A stretch of DNA of 64,000 nucleotides from Coprinellus micaceus (lineage: Eukaryota; Basidiomycota; Agaricomycetes; Agaricales; Psathyrellaceae): NCBI GenBank assembly GCA_951394405.1, contig OX596340.1:186001-250000 (forward strand), read 5' to 3'. Below, piece after piece: positions 23,622 to 35,553 of the stretch. Every line of letters starts with the position of its first letter. Positions within the stretch are counted from its first letter, which is position 1. The position numbers and the translations under genes are program-made. Below the pieces are notes generated by a model, which was not told the DNA's origin, did no database searches, and was given only the letters and a program-made list of their open reading frames with translations.

Positions 23622-24785
23622 ATGGCCACTTTCCTCACCCTTCCGCCGGAGTTGCACTCTCAAATCGCTTATATGACCTGCCTCGGCGATACAGGGGCTA
23701 CTATACTTTCGCTCTCGCAGGTCTCAAAATACCTCAACGAGGTGTCTCGTCCATACCACTTCCACACAGTCTCCATCGCTGGCCCCCGCAGAATATCCTT
23801 ACTCTCGTCCGCTCTCCAAAACTCCATGTCTTCGACCAAGCACCCAGCCGAGGTGTCGGTGACGAACTTATACATCGGAATGAGCGAACCACCTACATTA
23901 TCTGAGAGGGGAACGCTCGTCACCACCATCTCTCGCATTCTCGCCCTATGCTCAACCTCCCTTCGCACTGTCACACTCGACTTCTCCGGAGCGATGCAAG
24001 ACAGCTCCCTCATCTTTGCACGGGTATTCAGGACGTCCTTCCAAAATCTCGAAGACCTCACCCTCATCGGGTTCTACCCCAACCCGACCATCCCGTCCCC
24101 ACCTTCCTCTCGCCGTCCGTCACTTCTCTCATCACCCACAGCGTCAGCTCCTATATCACCTTCGAGCCCCACTCCTTCCAGGGGTGTTGAGGACGAGAGG
24201 ACGACGAATTTCCCCCGCGTAAAGCGCCTCCGCCTGAGCGGTAACCGTAACCCAAGCGGGCTGTTCAGCGTTGGGAGTATCGCTAGCGTCTTCCCCTCGC
24301 TCGCGGAATTGAAAGTATCGGGGCTCAGCATGGCCGTCGGGTTCGCAAACGAGGTCGAGGAGGCGTTGCGCCAATCTTCCCCTGCGTCACCAATATCAAC
24401 TCAAGATTTATCGAACCAAGTCGCCGGCAGCAGTTCGAGTCGTCGAAGTGAAACTTTCCAATCCGTTTCCTTCGCCCACATCGACACGTATCCGTCCCCT
24501 CTGCCTCTTCCCACCACGTCCATCTTCGCCCCTCGCCTCCCGGCCAACCTCCGACTCCTCCAAATCCAACCAGCACACGCAATGAAATTGTCGATAGGCC
24601 CAATGTCGAATACGACGGCGGTGGTGAAGGATGAGAACATGATGGCACTCCTGCGAGGGATTGAAGGGATGTCCAGCGGAGAAGAGGGTGAAAGAGGAGA
24701 TGGTATAAAGTTTCAACTGCTAGAGAGGGGGAGCGTTGAATGCTGCGAAGTTTGGGAGGCCTGGAGGAGTGGGCTGTGTGGATAG
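23622..24785 (+). CDS. F-box-like protein, intronless
   Basis: Single exon of 387 aa with ATG context GAAGATGG. It begins MATFLTLPPELHSQIAYM and continues ILSLSQVSKYLNEVSRPYHFHTVSI, the usual F-box layout (LPPEL, then LS.VSK, then a hydrophobic end). The remainder has leucine-rich segments (LRTVTLDFSG, LEDLTLIGFYP, LRLLQIQPAHAMKL) separated by low-complexity Ser/Pro stretches. It is not closely similar to the tandem pair at 17-20.5 kb. Substrate-adaptor role is inferred only from family resemblance. Confidence 0.7.
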   Translation: MATFLTLPPELHSQIAYMTCLGDTGATILSLSQVSKYLNEVSRPYHFHTVSIAGPRRISLLSSALQNSMSSTKHPAEVSVTNLYIGMSEPPTLSERGTLVTTISRILALCSTSLRTVTLDFSGAMQDSSLIFARVFRTSFQNLEDLTLIGFYPNPTIPSPPSSRRPSLLSSPTASAPISPSSPTPSRGVEDERTTNFPRVKRLRLSGNRNPSGLFSVGSIASVFPSLAELKVSGLSMAVGFANEVEEALRQSSPASPISTQDLSNQVAGSSSSRRSETFQSVSFAHIDTYPSPLPLPTTSIFAPRLPANLRLLQIQPAHAMKLSIGPMSNTTAVVKDENMMALLRGIEGMSSGEEGERGDGIKFQLLERGSVECCEVWEAWRSGLCG

Positions 24786-24907
24786 GGTTTCGGTTCCGTG
24801 TAGGTATATACACCTCAAGCGACGCCGGGAATAACGCTCGTATTGTGTTTATACATTGGTTGGGATTTCCGAACGCTGTCGTGACCACGCCATCGAAGCT
24901 CCCGATA

Positions 24908-26679
24908 CTATAGCTCGCATTTGCCCCGTTTGAATTCGGCTGTACGATGGTCAGAGCTAGTGTTCGTCCCGAAAGCATACGTGCACTCACATAACCGAAA
25001 CACAGTGTTCATAATGATATACCTCTCATGCTCAGGAGCTTCAGGTGAATACCGCAGCTTCATGAAGGTGCACGCCGTTAAGCTCTTGCTAAACCGAAAC
25101 ATGCCTTCAACGAGAACGACACTAGGATCGTCTTGCATACCACAAGCGAATTGCTGGATCCGTTGCTTCCATTCACCCACATGTCCCCAGTACTTGCGAG
25201 GTAGGTCTGCAGGAAGTGTTTCCCAGTCTCCAATTCCCTCCGGCCGATGAGGTGGGTGTGTGGATGACGTCTTGTGGACCGCAGTCCACGACAGGTGAAT
25301 GACAGCGCCCACTCCGGGCAGCCTCTTCCCTGGGGTTTATCGACAGTTCTTTGGCTTCGGGCGGTGGCGGGATATCGTGGTTTGCCTTGTAGTCGAGGAA
25401 TTTCGCGTAGTTCTCCCTCAACCCAAATGAGCACCACGTTCCATCAGCCTTCCGGTCTTGAAGAGAGCAGTTTGAAGAAGCTGCTTTTAATGAAGCAACC
25501 TTCCAAAGTTCCAACCAGCCTCTCGGCCCGCTTTTCAAACGCGTTGTAGCTGTGTGTAAATGCCTGCGCGTACGAACACCAGACGTCCAACGGCTTTCCC
25601 GACAACGGCGGTGTGTGCTTCCAGCCTTTTCCCAGCGCTACCCACAAGTCCTGGGTCCCAAAGAACGCCGCGGGGGTGTACAAATACGGAAGCATCAACT
25701 CGAGGGCCCTCGTCGCCGCTTCAGGAGAGCAGGAGGGCCCGTAGGCGCACCGAAAAACCGGAACTAATATCCCTCCGGTGACCAACTTTGGAACACTGGA
25801 CGACGGATTGGGGGACTCGATGGCTATCGAGGCGAGGTCTGCTCTAGACGCCCCGATACACGTCCAAAGGGGACATTCCGTCCCTGGTTCGTCCCGGACC
25901 TCCCAGAGAGAGGGCGCCTTCTCAGAGAAGGACCGTATATATGAAGCAAGGTCGAAGAGAAAGTCCTCCCCTTCGAACGATCGAAGACTCTGTGGATGAC
26001 GCGCCAGTCGTTTGATAGCATGGGTAAGACAGGCTAACGTCGACGCCGTCCCATAGATGGCATATCCTTCCGCATCCTCGACGAGTTCTCGTACACGAAC
26101 AACGAGTGACTCCACGACATGAGCCCTGGTAGACTGCGATACTGCCCCCAGACGGAGACAAAGGGCGTCGTCACCAACACCGGAGCTACAGTACCGAGAG
26201 AGGAGGTCAGCCAGGAGACACTGGCTTTTTGGGTCAGCTTGCAGATTCCAGTACCGCTGCCGCACCCTGCTGACTTGACATAGCATGGGCAGCATGAGAT
26301 CGAGTGTGCACCGTTCGGAGAAGATTTCATCCTTGAGCTCACTGTTGCAGAACTCCCCGAGGACAGACCTGAGACCATCGACACAGGTCATTCCAGGCCC
26401 CATCTCGTGATCCTCGACCCGTGGTATGTGCGTAATGAGGAAGAACATCCAGCCCACGACATCTGTCCACTTTTCGAGGAGCAGCTTGGAAGCGGGGTCC
26501 GCGTATGTCCCAGTAGCACCGCTGAGTGAGAAGAGCGTCCCCAGACCCGTCAAAGAATCAAGCGCTGTCTTTGCCTGTCTCAGGGCGGGAATCGTGAGGC
26601 CAGTGGTGGGGATGAGAGAGCTGTCTAGGAGATCCAGGAGCACCGGTAGAGGGTCGGAAATTTCGAAATCTTGGCACAA
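24908..26679 (-). pseudogene. MYND-family pseudogene, finger lost
   Basis: A long open stretch (26679-25444) aligns along the helical N-terminal region of the intact copies at 29.6 and 53.1 kb (LLDSSLIPTTGL, LLADLLSRYC, VRVRELVEDAEG, MLPYLYTPAAFF, FEKRAERL). In the intact copies, this is followed by an exon encoding a MYND zinc finger. Here the sequence jumps after about 60 nt from the end of the helical region to the post-finger block DGTWCSFGLRENYAKFLD, in a different frame. A second frame change is needed to reach the conserved end (LTACTFMKLRYSPEAPEHERYIIMNTVF). No in-frame ATG matches the copy 2 start. I read this as a decaying copy. Confidence 0.65.
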
Positions 26680-27165
26680 AAAGAGACGGACTCTGGGACA
26701 TTTCGACCGTCCGGGTTGTTTTTGGCTACCTTGAGAAGCTTCGCGACTAAGGGGTAAGCTAACAAAACAACGGTAAACTCATGGACACACTTTTTGCAGC
26801 CTCTTTACACGTCTTTGAGCCGCCGACGAAATATTACTATATTTCGGGTTTGCCGCCACCGCACTCACAAGCGTCATCCTGTCTTGAATTGGGTCGTCTG
26901 CTGGGGGCGGGTCTCAGCCAATGGACTCAAAATGTGGCGCCTACGCACCTGTTCGCACCATATCTGCTTCCACTTGAGTCACGGTCGGTTGTAGTGGTAG
27001 TGGGACAAAACCAAGGCTGCGATTCAATCGTGACACCCACTGGCAGGACCAGCCAACATTGTTTTGGAACTCAGACAGGGGCCCACTTACCCGTTTAACG
27101 CCCAGCGCCTCCTAACACGAATCCCCTCGATGACCTACTCACTGCGACATATATACATGGGTGTA
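26680..27165. other. Gene-free stretch
   Basis: Nothing recognised beyond flanking UTR sequence. Confidence 0.4.
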
Positions 27166-28651
27166 TCAGGTACTTGGGGTAGATATATTCCTTAATTCAT
27201 ATTGGGGAGCGAATTCCTCCTCCCGGTAGTCATCTTCAAGCCAAGAGGGTAGAACTAACGACGGCGCTATATTAGGTGCGCCGACGTTTGGCCTCTGGCT
27301 TCCGGGCGTCGCTGTAGGATGTTGCATCCGGGAGCCTGAGGAGCTCCGAACCCACGAAGGCGTAGTTTCTATGCTCTCCATCTCCGCTTGCGCAATGTAA
27401 GTCCGCACGGACATCAGTGCGAAGACGATGCCTGGAGTCGCAATCTCCATTTCAGCACTGGTCGATCGAACCCGAGTATGCGAAAATACGTACCTGTGCA
27501 CGGTACAAAGATATGGGTTAGCGTAATAAACGCCGGGTTACCCGTAAACCAGAACACAGTGATCATGAGCATCACGGCGGTGTATATCGCCGCGCTCTCG
27601 AGGATGATCCTCAGAACCACCACCAAGCTTACAGTTCCAGAGCTGAATGTCGCCCTGAGCCCGGCTCTGGCTGTCTGTAGGTGCTGGGAGTAGACGCGAT
27701 ACGCGATAAGACCAGTGGTGATCATGTTTTGAGAAAGGTTGAGGGGCCATGTTAAACTGAGCGTGTGCGCCACCGTAGTGTAAGGAATCGAGGTAGGGTT
27801 TCGATACCACCAAAGATTGAACGAAGTGTTTGATATGCAGGTGACGATAATGAGGCAAGGAAGGACAACGATGCGGTAGTCTTCGGCCCAGACCAGGTAG
27901 CAGCGATAGATCTATGACGCAGTTCGAGATGATCACTGAAACGCAGATGCAAAAAACACGGGAGTACGTACCACCAGGATATCCCCTATCCAGGTGAGCA
28001 GGGCACCAATGATTCCAAACATCAGTGCGTCCCAATTCTGCCAGTCCCTGAGGTAGAGAGCCGGGGCTCCTGGTCGCGGATCCGAAAGAGGGACGAAGAC
28101 GAAGGCCTGAAGCATCCGGTATGTGTTCCCAACTAATTGGGTATAGGCGTCAGTCATCGTGGTGGGGATTGACTCGGGTCTCGCCTTACAATTATGGAGA
28201 CTGATAAGAATAAACATTAAAATGACACCTCCGAACTGGAATCGCGTTGAAAAGCGATTCAAGTTTCTCCTCCTCGCAATGGCGACAGTTGCCATCAGGA
28301 ATAGAAATAAATAGACGCCTATACAGCCGCAGAAGTCTACGCGTGAGGGAGAGTTGCTGATTGTCCTAGGAATATGGCATGCCTACCGTAGAGGGCCGTC
28401 TGGTGAGGGTCAATGTCAGTTTCTAAGAGCCGAAAACCCACGAGAGACAAGACTAACCTCCAACCAGAATGCAAGAAGGTAGCACGTTCTGTACATCGCA
28501 GTTGGCCCGTCATTTTCCATCGTCGTCGAAACCGGTGGCAGCATCGTTGGTTACCCCACTGTGCGAACGTCTCCACGCGAGACCTAGGCATTGACAGAAG
28601 TATGAGGTAGGGGTGCTGCAACAGGGGGAACGAGTCCAAGTAACGATCCAT
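27166..28651 (-). CDS. Seven-TM protein of an agaric-specific family, copy 1
   Basis: Exons 28651?-28387, 28336-28190, 28132-27972, 27911-27494 and 27431-27166 (418 aa if the first ATG is used). Introns 50, 57, 60 and 62 nt. Landmarks: a first helix VYLFLFLMATVAIA, VILMFILISLH, YRMLQAFVFVPLSDP, DALMFGIIGALLTWIGDILV, IYRCYLVWAEDYRIVVLPCLII, SLTWPLNLSQNMITTGLIAYRVY and a hydrophilic tail with LVLPSWLEDDYREEE. The spacing of hydrophobic segments fits a seven-helix membrane protein; the IYRCYLVW block is typical of an expanded Agaricomycete family of unknown ligand. The first ~70 codons of the first exon do not look like family sequence, so the true start may lie near DIDPHQTALY. A paralogue is at 58.4 kb, again next to a MYND gene. 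Confidence 0.75.
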
Positions 28652-29625
28652 GGAGCGTTTTATATGTGAACCGGCCTCTTACCACCATTTACGTGAGGTT
28701 GACATGAGGTGGATGGGAGCTACTTGACGATGTCGCTGGCATTTGCACATTCACTGGCCGGCTCCCGAAAAAGCGCCCGTAGCGTGGAGGATTCGGGGTC
28801 CAAGCCAAAAAGCCAAAGTGGAAAGAGTGTCGCTTTTGCCGTCCTTGTGAACACAACGGCTCTGTTTCAGCTCGATGTGGTTCCAGAGCCGACAGGACGC
28901 GGGGAGGTGGCGCCAGGGTCGCGCAACGGGAGTCCCATCACCCGAAGAGGCCTCATTCTCGCTCGAGAGTCGAGATGTCGGCTCTACCAAATCGACGCTG
29001 AAGACTGAAATGATTGCCGTCGAGGTACAACCTATGATGTTGTCCCCTGTAACGCAGTGAAAGGTAAATAGCGACATACATCATTGTCAGTCTGACTACG
29101 GGAGACTAGGTACAACCTGCGCTCGCCGTCGTTGTTCGCCGTCTAACAGCCAAGGACGGGATCCCCTGAGAGGATTCCTTCGGCCCCCAGAACTGAGCGA
29201 GCAGACCAGATTAGCCCAGGTCACGTCCCATGCTCGGCTTCATGAGAAAATTTCCCCATGGCACTGGCAGGTTCGAATAATTCGAGTTTCAAAGTGGAGG
29301 CGAATGCCATCGTGTAATGGTGGGGTTCAAGGATGATCATGCGACAGTGCTGCTGTCTTCTGCCGAATTGGATCGGCGCCTAAAACCGACATCTATAAGT
29401 TACCGGATGCAATAGCATCGCTTGAACGAGAACCACGACCCGCAAGGCACAACTTCGCTCTTTGGGCCACTACCAGGGCTTTAAAACCCGGTAAAGCGAC
29501 GGAGTACGTAAATATTCCTTGGGGAAGGTACCGAGGACTTTTTCTTATAATTATGCCAAATCTACGCACCCATTCATACGCACCCAAACCACCAACAGCT
29601 GCAGTTTCACGTCCTGACGAGGCCG
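28652..29625. other. Intergenic between divergent genes
   Basis: No gene recognised. Must hold promoters for the minus-strand seven-TM gene and the plus-strand MYND gene. Confidence 0.4.
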
Positions 29626-31706
29626 ATGGCGTCCCGTAGACATACCGCACAATGGGAGAACGTACGCCGTTTGCAAGACTACTTGGTTTTACACTGAAAT
29701 TCCTCCACATCAGCTTCTTTCGAAGATTAGGAGCAGCCAAAGCGACAACAATTTAGCAGAGCTCTCTCATTACTTATACACCACGGATCCCGAACATTTC
29801 AACCCTCTTCAAGATATCCTCACCCGTCTGGATAGTAGTCGGGTACCTGAGGAGCCTCTCGATTCGACTGACCCCCGTCAATACCTTGGAAGCGTAGTCC
29901 CGGCAGTGGACTCTCTCATGGTACTCGCTGCGATGTTCAAGTCATTCGGCTCTCCCTCCTTTCCGTCTGTTGCATGGAACTACGTCGAGAAAGCCCACGT
30001 TACGGTCCTGCGCAATTGGGACAACATCACACGCTGGATGTCACTCCTTCTTCGTAACGCGCGCTGGCAGAAACTCAACCCTGGTGGGAGGCGGAACGCC
30101 GTGGTTTGTTCCCAATTTCTTCGGGGATTCGCCTTCCATGCCAAAGGGAACGCCGCCAAAGAGGACCTTCTCCGTCAGGAATCCACCATAGATGTGTTGT
30201 TTCTCCTGCTCCTGCACACAGACCGGTCAAGTGGCAAATTCTGGGACACAGCGCCTCCATATAACGAGGAGCGAGGCGTACTAGCCAGTCTCCTGTACCA
30301 CGTTTGCCAGTCGGACGTTGGCAGGAGCTCGGTTCTCAATCGGTTTGGGTCATTCCCAAAGGACCAACAGCGCGAACTCGCCAACTCTCTTATTCTTCGG
30401 ACTCGTCAGCTCGTCGACAACGCCAAGGACGATGACCTCATTTGGACGGCAGCCAGTGTCAACTGCATTGCGGGCTCTACATTGGGTCTAGCATCCGACA
30501 GAGCAATGTACCGCGCATTGCGAAAGCACAATATGCTGGTCGAATATGTCCACGCCCTTGCCTTGCTTTCTTTCAAGTCTACGGGCGTCAGGGAGGTGAC
30601 CGAAAAGGCCACACGCTTCTGGCCAGACATTTCACTTGCAGCAGAAGCAGTTGTCAGTAGAGCTATTGCCGATCCTCATCCCCATCGAAGCGTCGCAAAT
30701 CTGCTCCGTGCCGGTATCATCTCGGTCGCTCAGTTCTGCCTCCCTTGGAAGTCCCCTCCGCTGGATCCGTCGGTCGAAATCCTTCGAAAGATGCTGCCGT
30801 ATGCATACACAACTCAGGCGTATCATGCAGCAATGTCGAATATTGGAATGGCAGAGTCCATGGAGACAACTCCAAGTCCTCCGGAGAAACGTTTTGAAGT
30901 CTGGTCTGGATTCAAGGCGGCCTTCGCTCACGATAAGGCTGCTTTTGTGAACCAGAATCGTTGGGTCAAAGTGTGTAGCAGCTTGGCGGTACGTGAATCC
31001 GATGACTGGGAGTCTCTCGCTTCACTAATGCAATACCTATTCCCCGGACCATTTAGTGTACACGCCATGTCGGAAAACCGCATCTCCAAGTTTGCTCGAA
31101 ATGTCACACCACGACGTATTGCTCTGTGGGATGTCAGCAACACGACTGGAGCAATCTTCACTCCCGCGAGTGCAGAGCATTCGCGGGAACATACTCTGGC
31201 GAGTACTTTCTGCTTAATGCGTCGGTCCATGTCCTCAAATCCCTCATCGTCCCCCTCTAGAATTAAAGGTTAGTCGGGCATGGTGCTCGGTTTCCGTGAG
31301 AGAAGGTTACCTGAAGTTGCTCGATCATCTCGGGAACCAAACCCTCCCGGCGCCATCGGACTTCGCCGACGCTCGCGGCGAGTGGAGCATACAGCAGGAA
31401 CCCCAGGTTTGGAGCATCGACGCTTCCCATACTATCAACACGGTTGCCATCCGCAACGGTCCAAGGGGCTTGCATTCCACAGACATTTGGATACACGGCG
31501 GCGTTGTGAGGGATCGCATCCGCCATATTTGTGCAGATGCTCAGCAGTTGCCGGACGCCGTCCTTGTAGAGACACTCTTCCAGTTCGACACGGCTCATAT
31601 CGCTTCGACCTTGGCCTCGATGAAGTACTCGGCAGCCGCGCAAGAGGGTCAGAAGTATTCTGTGATGAGCAGCGTATTCTACCTGTCTCCTCGAAGATTT
31701 GATTGA
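29626..31706 (+). CDS. MYND zinc-finger protein, intact copy
   Basis: Exons 29626-29661, 29714-30988, 31057-31202 and 31274-31706 (1890 nt, 629 aa), introns 52, 68 and 71 nt. The 12-codon first exon (MASRRHTAQWEN) is set by homology to the first intron of the 53-kb copy, which ends at the same place. Residues 13-437 are a helical, repeat-like region. The MYND finger lies at about 433-476 with ligands Cys433, 438, 450, 453, 459, 463, His472 and Cys476 (motifs CSKCHTTTYC, CQQHDW, HSREC). It is followed by a conserved C-terminal domain (YLKLLDHLG..., ASTLASMKYSAAAQEGQKYSVMSSVF). MYND fingers mediate protein-protein contacts; the partner is unknown. The finger straddles an intron after Cys433, as in the 53-kb copy. 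Confidence 0.85.
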
Positions 31707-31934
31707 AATGAAATTGCCCTCCCTGCGGAATATGTCCTCCCGTCCAGCTTGTCAGGGATACTCCTCATCCACCGCCTCCTCCAATTCTAGCGGAGTCTTA
31801 AACATGAAGGAACAAAGGTACATAGACACCGACCCCCTTCTACCGTCGACCACCTCCAACTTTTCTAGAAGCCCTAACTAGCCCTCTAGGCCGCTCGATA
31901 CCATATCAACCGAAACAAAGAGGGAGGTAACAAC
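31707..31934. other. Short intergenic
   Basis: 228 bp between stop codon of the MYND gene and the ATG of the TPR-CHAT gene on the same strand. No promoter motif recognised. Confidence 0.4.
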
Positions 31935-34900
31935 ATGGACAAACCTGGTACGCTGCCCTGAAATTGCACTTTACATGTCGACGTAACCCCTTGGTAGAGA
32001 TTGACGCTTGGCTGCAGGCCATCGCGACCGAGAGCACTTCAGAAGGTCTTTCTAAGGCGTTCACGACCCTTGAGAACGCTTTTGAACAACAATATGAGCT
32101 CACCAGGAGTACAAGCGGTGTTGAGGATGCGGTCGATGTGATGCAGGATGCGGTGGATACCATCCCGCAGGATGACTCTAAGCTCCCGACGCTTCTCAAC
32201 GCACTCGGAGTCTGCCAGAGAATCAAATTCACCGCACCTTCAAATCTCCTTCCTGATATCATCAATTCCATCTCCAACCATCGCAAAGCACTAAGCATCG
32301 CGGGGGCAAGCGAATCTTCCGATCTCCCCGACATCCTGCACGCTCTTTCTTTGTCTCTGTGGAAGGCCTACGAATTCACTCGAACCTTGTCCTACTTGGA
32401 GGAAGCGATAGAGCTTGGAAGGAAGTCCGTGGACTGCACTCCCGACGAACACCCCAATCTTCATAGACACGTCTACGATCTTGGGCGCCTATTTGATGCC
32501 AGGTTGACAGCCTGTCAAATTTTTGCAGATGGAGAGCAGGCGACAGCCTTGATACTACGCGGGGCCACCCTGGCAGGAGAAAAGGGGGATCCTTATCCCG
32601 TCGCGAATATGGTTGACACCCTCGGTTTCGCCATGCTCAACAAATACTCTACAAGGTTGGAGCGAGCGGACGCATCGGAAGCCATCTTTATTTATAAAAC
32701 GGCTTTCGAGGTAGCGCCGGACGATCACCCTAACCTCGCTGGAATATTGCAGAACTTCGGACGTGCGATGACTGTGTCCTTCTACACAGATGAGGACCCC
32801 GCCAAACTCGATGAAGCGCTGACCGCGTTGCGTCGGTCGGTCGAGCTGACGAACGAAGGCCATTACGACCTTCCTCGTCGGCTCCATGGCCTTGGTGTTG
32901 TCCTACGGATCAAATTCTGCGATACACAAGAATTGAGTGTGATACAAGAAGCTATTTCCTGCTTTGACAAGGCGTTCCAGCTGGAACCTCGGGGGACTGG
33001 AAAAATTGGGATGCGGGTTCTGGAGCTTGCAGAAGCCATCTCTATGCGATGCGGAGTCACGGGGGAACTGATAGATGTTGGGGAGGCGATCGACCTCGTC
33101 GAAGCAGATATCCAAGTCATGGAAGATCGAGGCCAAGGCGAATTTGTTCAAGTCCTCGAGGACTATGGACGCACCTTCGTCCAGCGGTTCAAGGTCAATC
33201 ATAATCCAGACGACGCCATCAAGGCCGTAGCTGCCTTCGAAAGGGCAATAAGTTCGGTACCCTCAGATTCCTACCTTATCCCGTCTCTCCTCAACAATTT
33301 GGCAAATGCGTACGAGGAGAGATACATGGCCATCGATCATCTACCCGACTTAGATACGGTCATTGCGCTTAGGCGGAGAGTCGTCGCCGCGACGCCTCAC
33401 GACCACTCCAGGCTCCCTTGGTACTTCATAAGTCTCAGCATCTCCCTTCTCAAGAGATATCGGACAGTCCCTGCGTCGAAGGACGTTGAGGAAGCCATTC
33501 AGATTCAGGAGGGGGTTATTCAAAAGGTGTCAAAGAATCACGGAATGCTCGGGTGCTGGTACATGGAGTTCGCCTACTCTTTTCTCGCAATCCACGGGAA
33601 GACAGGAAGCTGGGACGCTCTCGAGAAGGCTTTGGAGTTAATGGGGAAGTCTTTCAGCTTCGTCCTCGACACCGGACTCGTCGATATTCCGGGGCGTTCG
33701 ACGGCTCTCGGCATGATGTCCACAGTCATGCGATCGACCCTGGAGGAGGTTAGGAAGGCGGTGGGATACTACAAGGAAGCCGCACTCGCACCGTACGGCA
33801 ACACACCATCGAGGCTGCAGGCAGCGCAGAAATGGGGGGAACACGCCAGGACGTTCGATCTCCAGTCGTCTCTGGAGGGTTATGAGAGGGCGATCAACCT
33901 AATCTCGGAGTTCGTCGGACTGGAGCAAACGCGAAATCGTCGACACCAGAATATAGCCCAGATATCCAACCTCTCGCGGGCTGCGGCTGCAACGGCGTTG
34001 GACGCTGGTGATGCTGGGAAGGCACTGAATTGGCTGGAGAGAGGGAGGTGCTTGGTCTGGAGTCAGCTGAATAGCTTAAGAACGCCAGTCGACGAGTTGA
34101 GGCTCCAGGACCCAAACTTGGCTGAGAAACTTGTCGCAGTATCCAAAGGGTTGGAGGCGTCAAGCGGACAGGCGGCGAGCAAGATCAGCGGCAATCCTAG
34201 CCCGCAAAACCGCCTTGGGGGTACGTCCAGCGTCGACCTTGCGATTCAGTGGAAGGAAGTTATTGCAATGGTGCGTCGGAAACCGGGGTTTGAAGACTTC
34301 TTAGGAGCGAAGCCTATCAATATGCAAGAGCTACCAGTCTGCGGGACGGTCGTCATTATCAATGTGCACGAAACCCGATGCGATGCTCTCGCACTTCGAT
34401 CGAGTTGGGCGAACCCACTACATGTCCCATTGCCTCAATTTTCGTTGGAGAAGGCACGAAAAATGGTTGATCATCTTCGGGAAACCCAGAGAGAGGGGTC
34501 GGTGCGGGTGAGGGGTGAGGATGAATGGGAGGAGGACGGAGCCGGGGATGATGAGCGAGCTGTCCTTCGGTATCGCAAAAGGACCCACAGCCACAAGCTT
34601 TCGGTCGAATTGAGGAACTTGTGGAACTGGGTCGTGCGTCCGGTGTTGGACGCGATAGGATACACGGTACGGTCACTCAACCCTGGAATCAACGGATTAA
34701 GTTGACATGAAGACAGAACCAAGCTCGCAGCGAAGGAGCGCCCCCAAGGATCTGGTGGTGTCCAACTGGGCCTCTTGCCTCTTTGCCTCTCCACGCTGCA
34801 GGAACGTACGACGCGAGCCATACCACCACGAGGGACTTCGCCGTATCATCCTATATTCCCAATGTTGCGACGCTTCTCAAGAAGACACATCCGAAGCGGG

Positions 34901-35553
34901 ATGACGTACTCACGAAGGGCAGCTCGGGGGTCCTCATCGTGAGTCAACCAGCGACCCCAGGCCACTGCCGTCTTCCAGGCGTTCGCCAAGAAGTCTCCGC
35001 AATCCACGAGGTCCTGCAGGCGAACGCTGCTTCGAACCTTCATCTTGAAGGGGACCGGGTCACAGTCAACGTAGTCGCCGACAACATTCCAAAGCACACC
35101 TCCATTCACCTTGCATGCCATGCATCACAGCATCCAGAAGAGCCGCTCGACAGTGGCTTCGCCCTTCACGACGGGAAGCTCAGGCTTTCCGATATAATCA
35201 AGCAGAACATGCAGGACGCGGAGTTGGCCTTTCTCTCCGCGTGCCAGACAAGTACTGGGGACGAGAAGCTGTCGGAGGAAGCTATGCATCTTGCAGCTGG
35301 GATGCTCGCCGCAGGGTATAAAGGGGTGGTGGCGACGATGTGGTCTATCAAGGATCAGCACGCCCCTCAGGTCGCTCGAGACTTTTATCGAGAGCTCGAA
35401 ATGCTCAGCGCAGGCGAGGGAAGTGGTGGCCCGTTTGGTGCGGGAAGGGCGGCGGAGGCACTACACCATTCGGTCGGTCGGCTTCAGTTGAAAGTGGGAC
35501 GAGGGGAAGAAGGTCTGTTGATTTGGGCCCCTTACGTTCATTTTGGAATATAG
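31935..35553 (+). CDS. TPR-CHAT protein (caspase-like protease domain)
   Basis: Exons 31935-31947, 31998-34666 and 34717-35553 (3519 nt, 1172 aa); both introns are 50 nt. The 13-nt first exon ATGGACAAACCTG gives MDKP and restores frame across the GTACGC intron; without it the long frame has no ATG. Residues 5 to about 800 are degenerate TPR units (LPTLLNALGVCQRIKF, LPDILHALSLSLWKAYEFT, LPRRLHGLGVVLRIKF, IPSLLNNLANAYEERY). The C-terminal CHAT domain includes IWWCPTGPLASLPLHAAG. The catalytic pair is visible as HLACHAS (His about 1029) and LSACQTS (Cys about 1070), then GMLAAGYKGVVATMWSIKD. CHAT domains are caspase-superfamily peptidases; in fungi TPR-CHAT proteins are abundant and suspected of roles in regulated cell death, but the substrate here is unknown. 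Both catalytic residues are intact. Confidence 0.9.

Noticed and set aside
29906..31273. Single-exon reading of the MYND gene from a GTG at 29906
   Set aside because: Homology extends upstream to 29714 and the MYND finger is only reached through the introns at 30989 and 31203.
31964..34705. TPR frame taken as one exon with a TTG start and a stop at 34705
   Set aside because: A 13-nt ATG exon and a 50-nt intron at 34667-34716 restore both the start and the junction to the CHAT domain.
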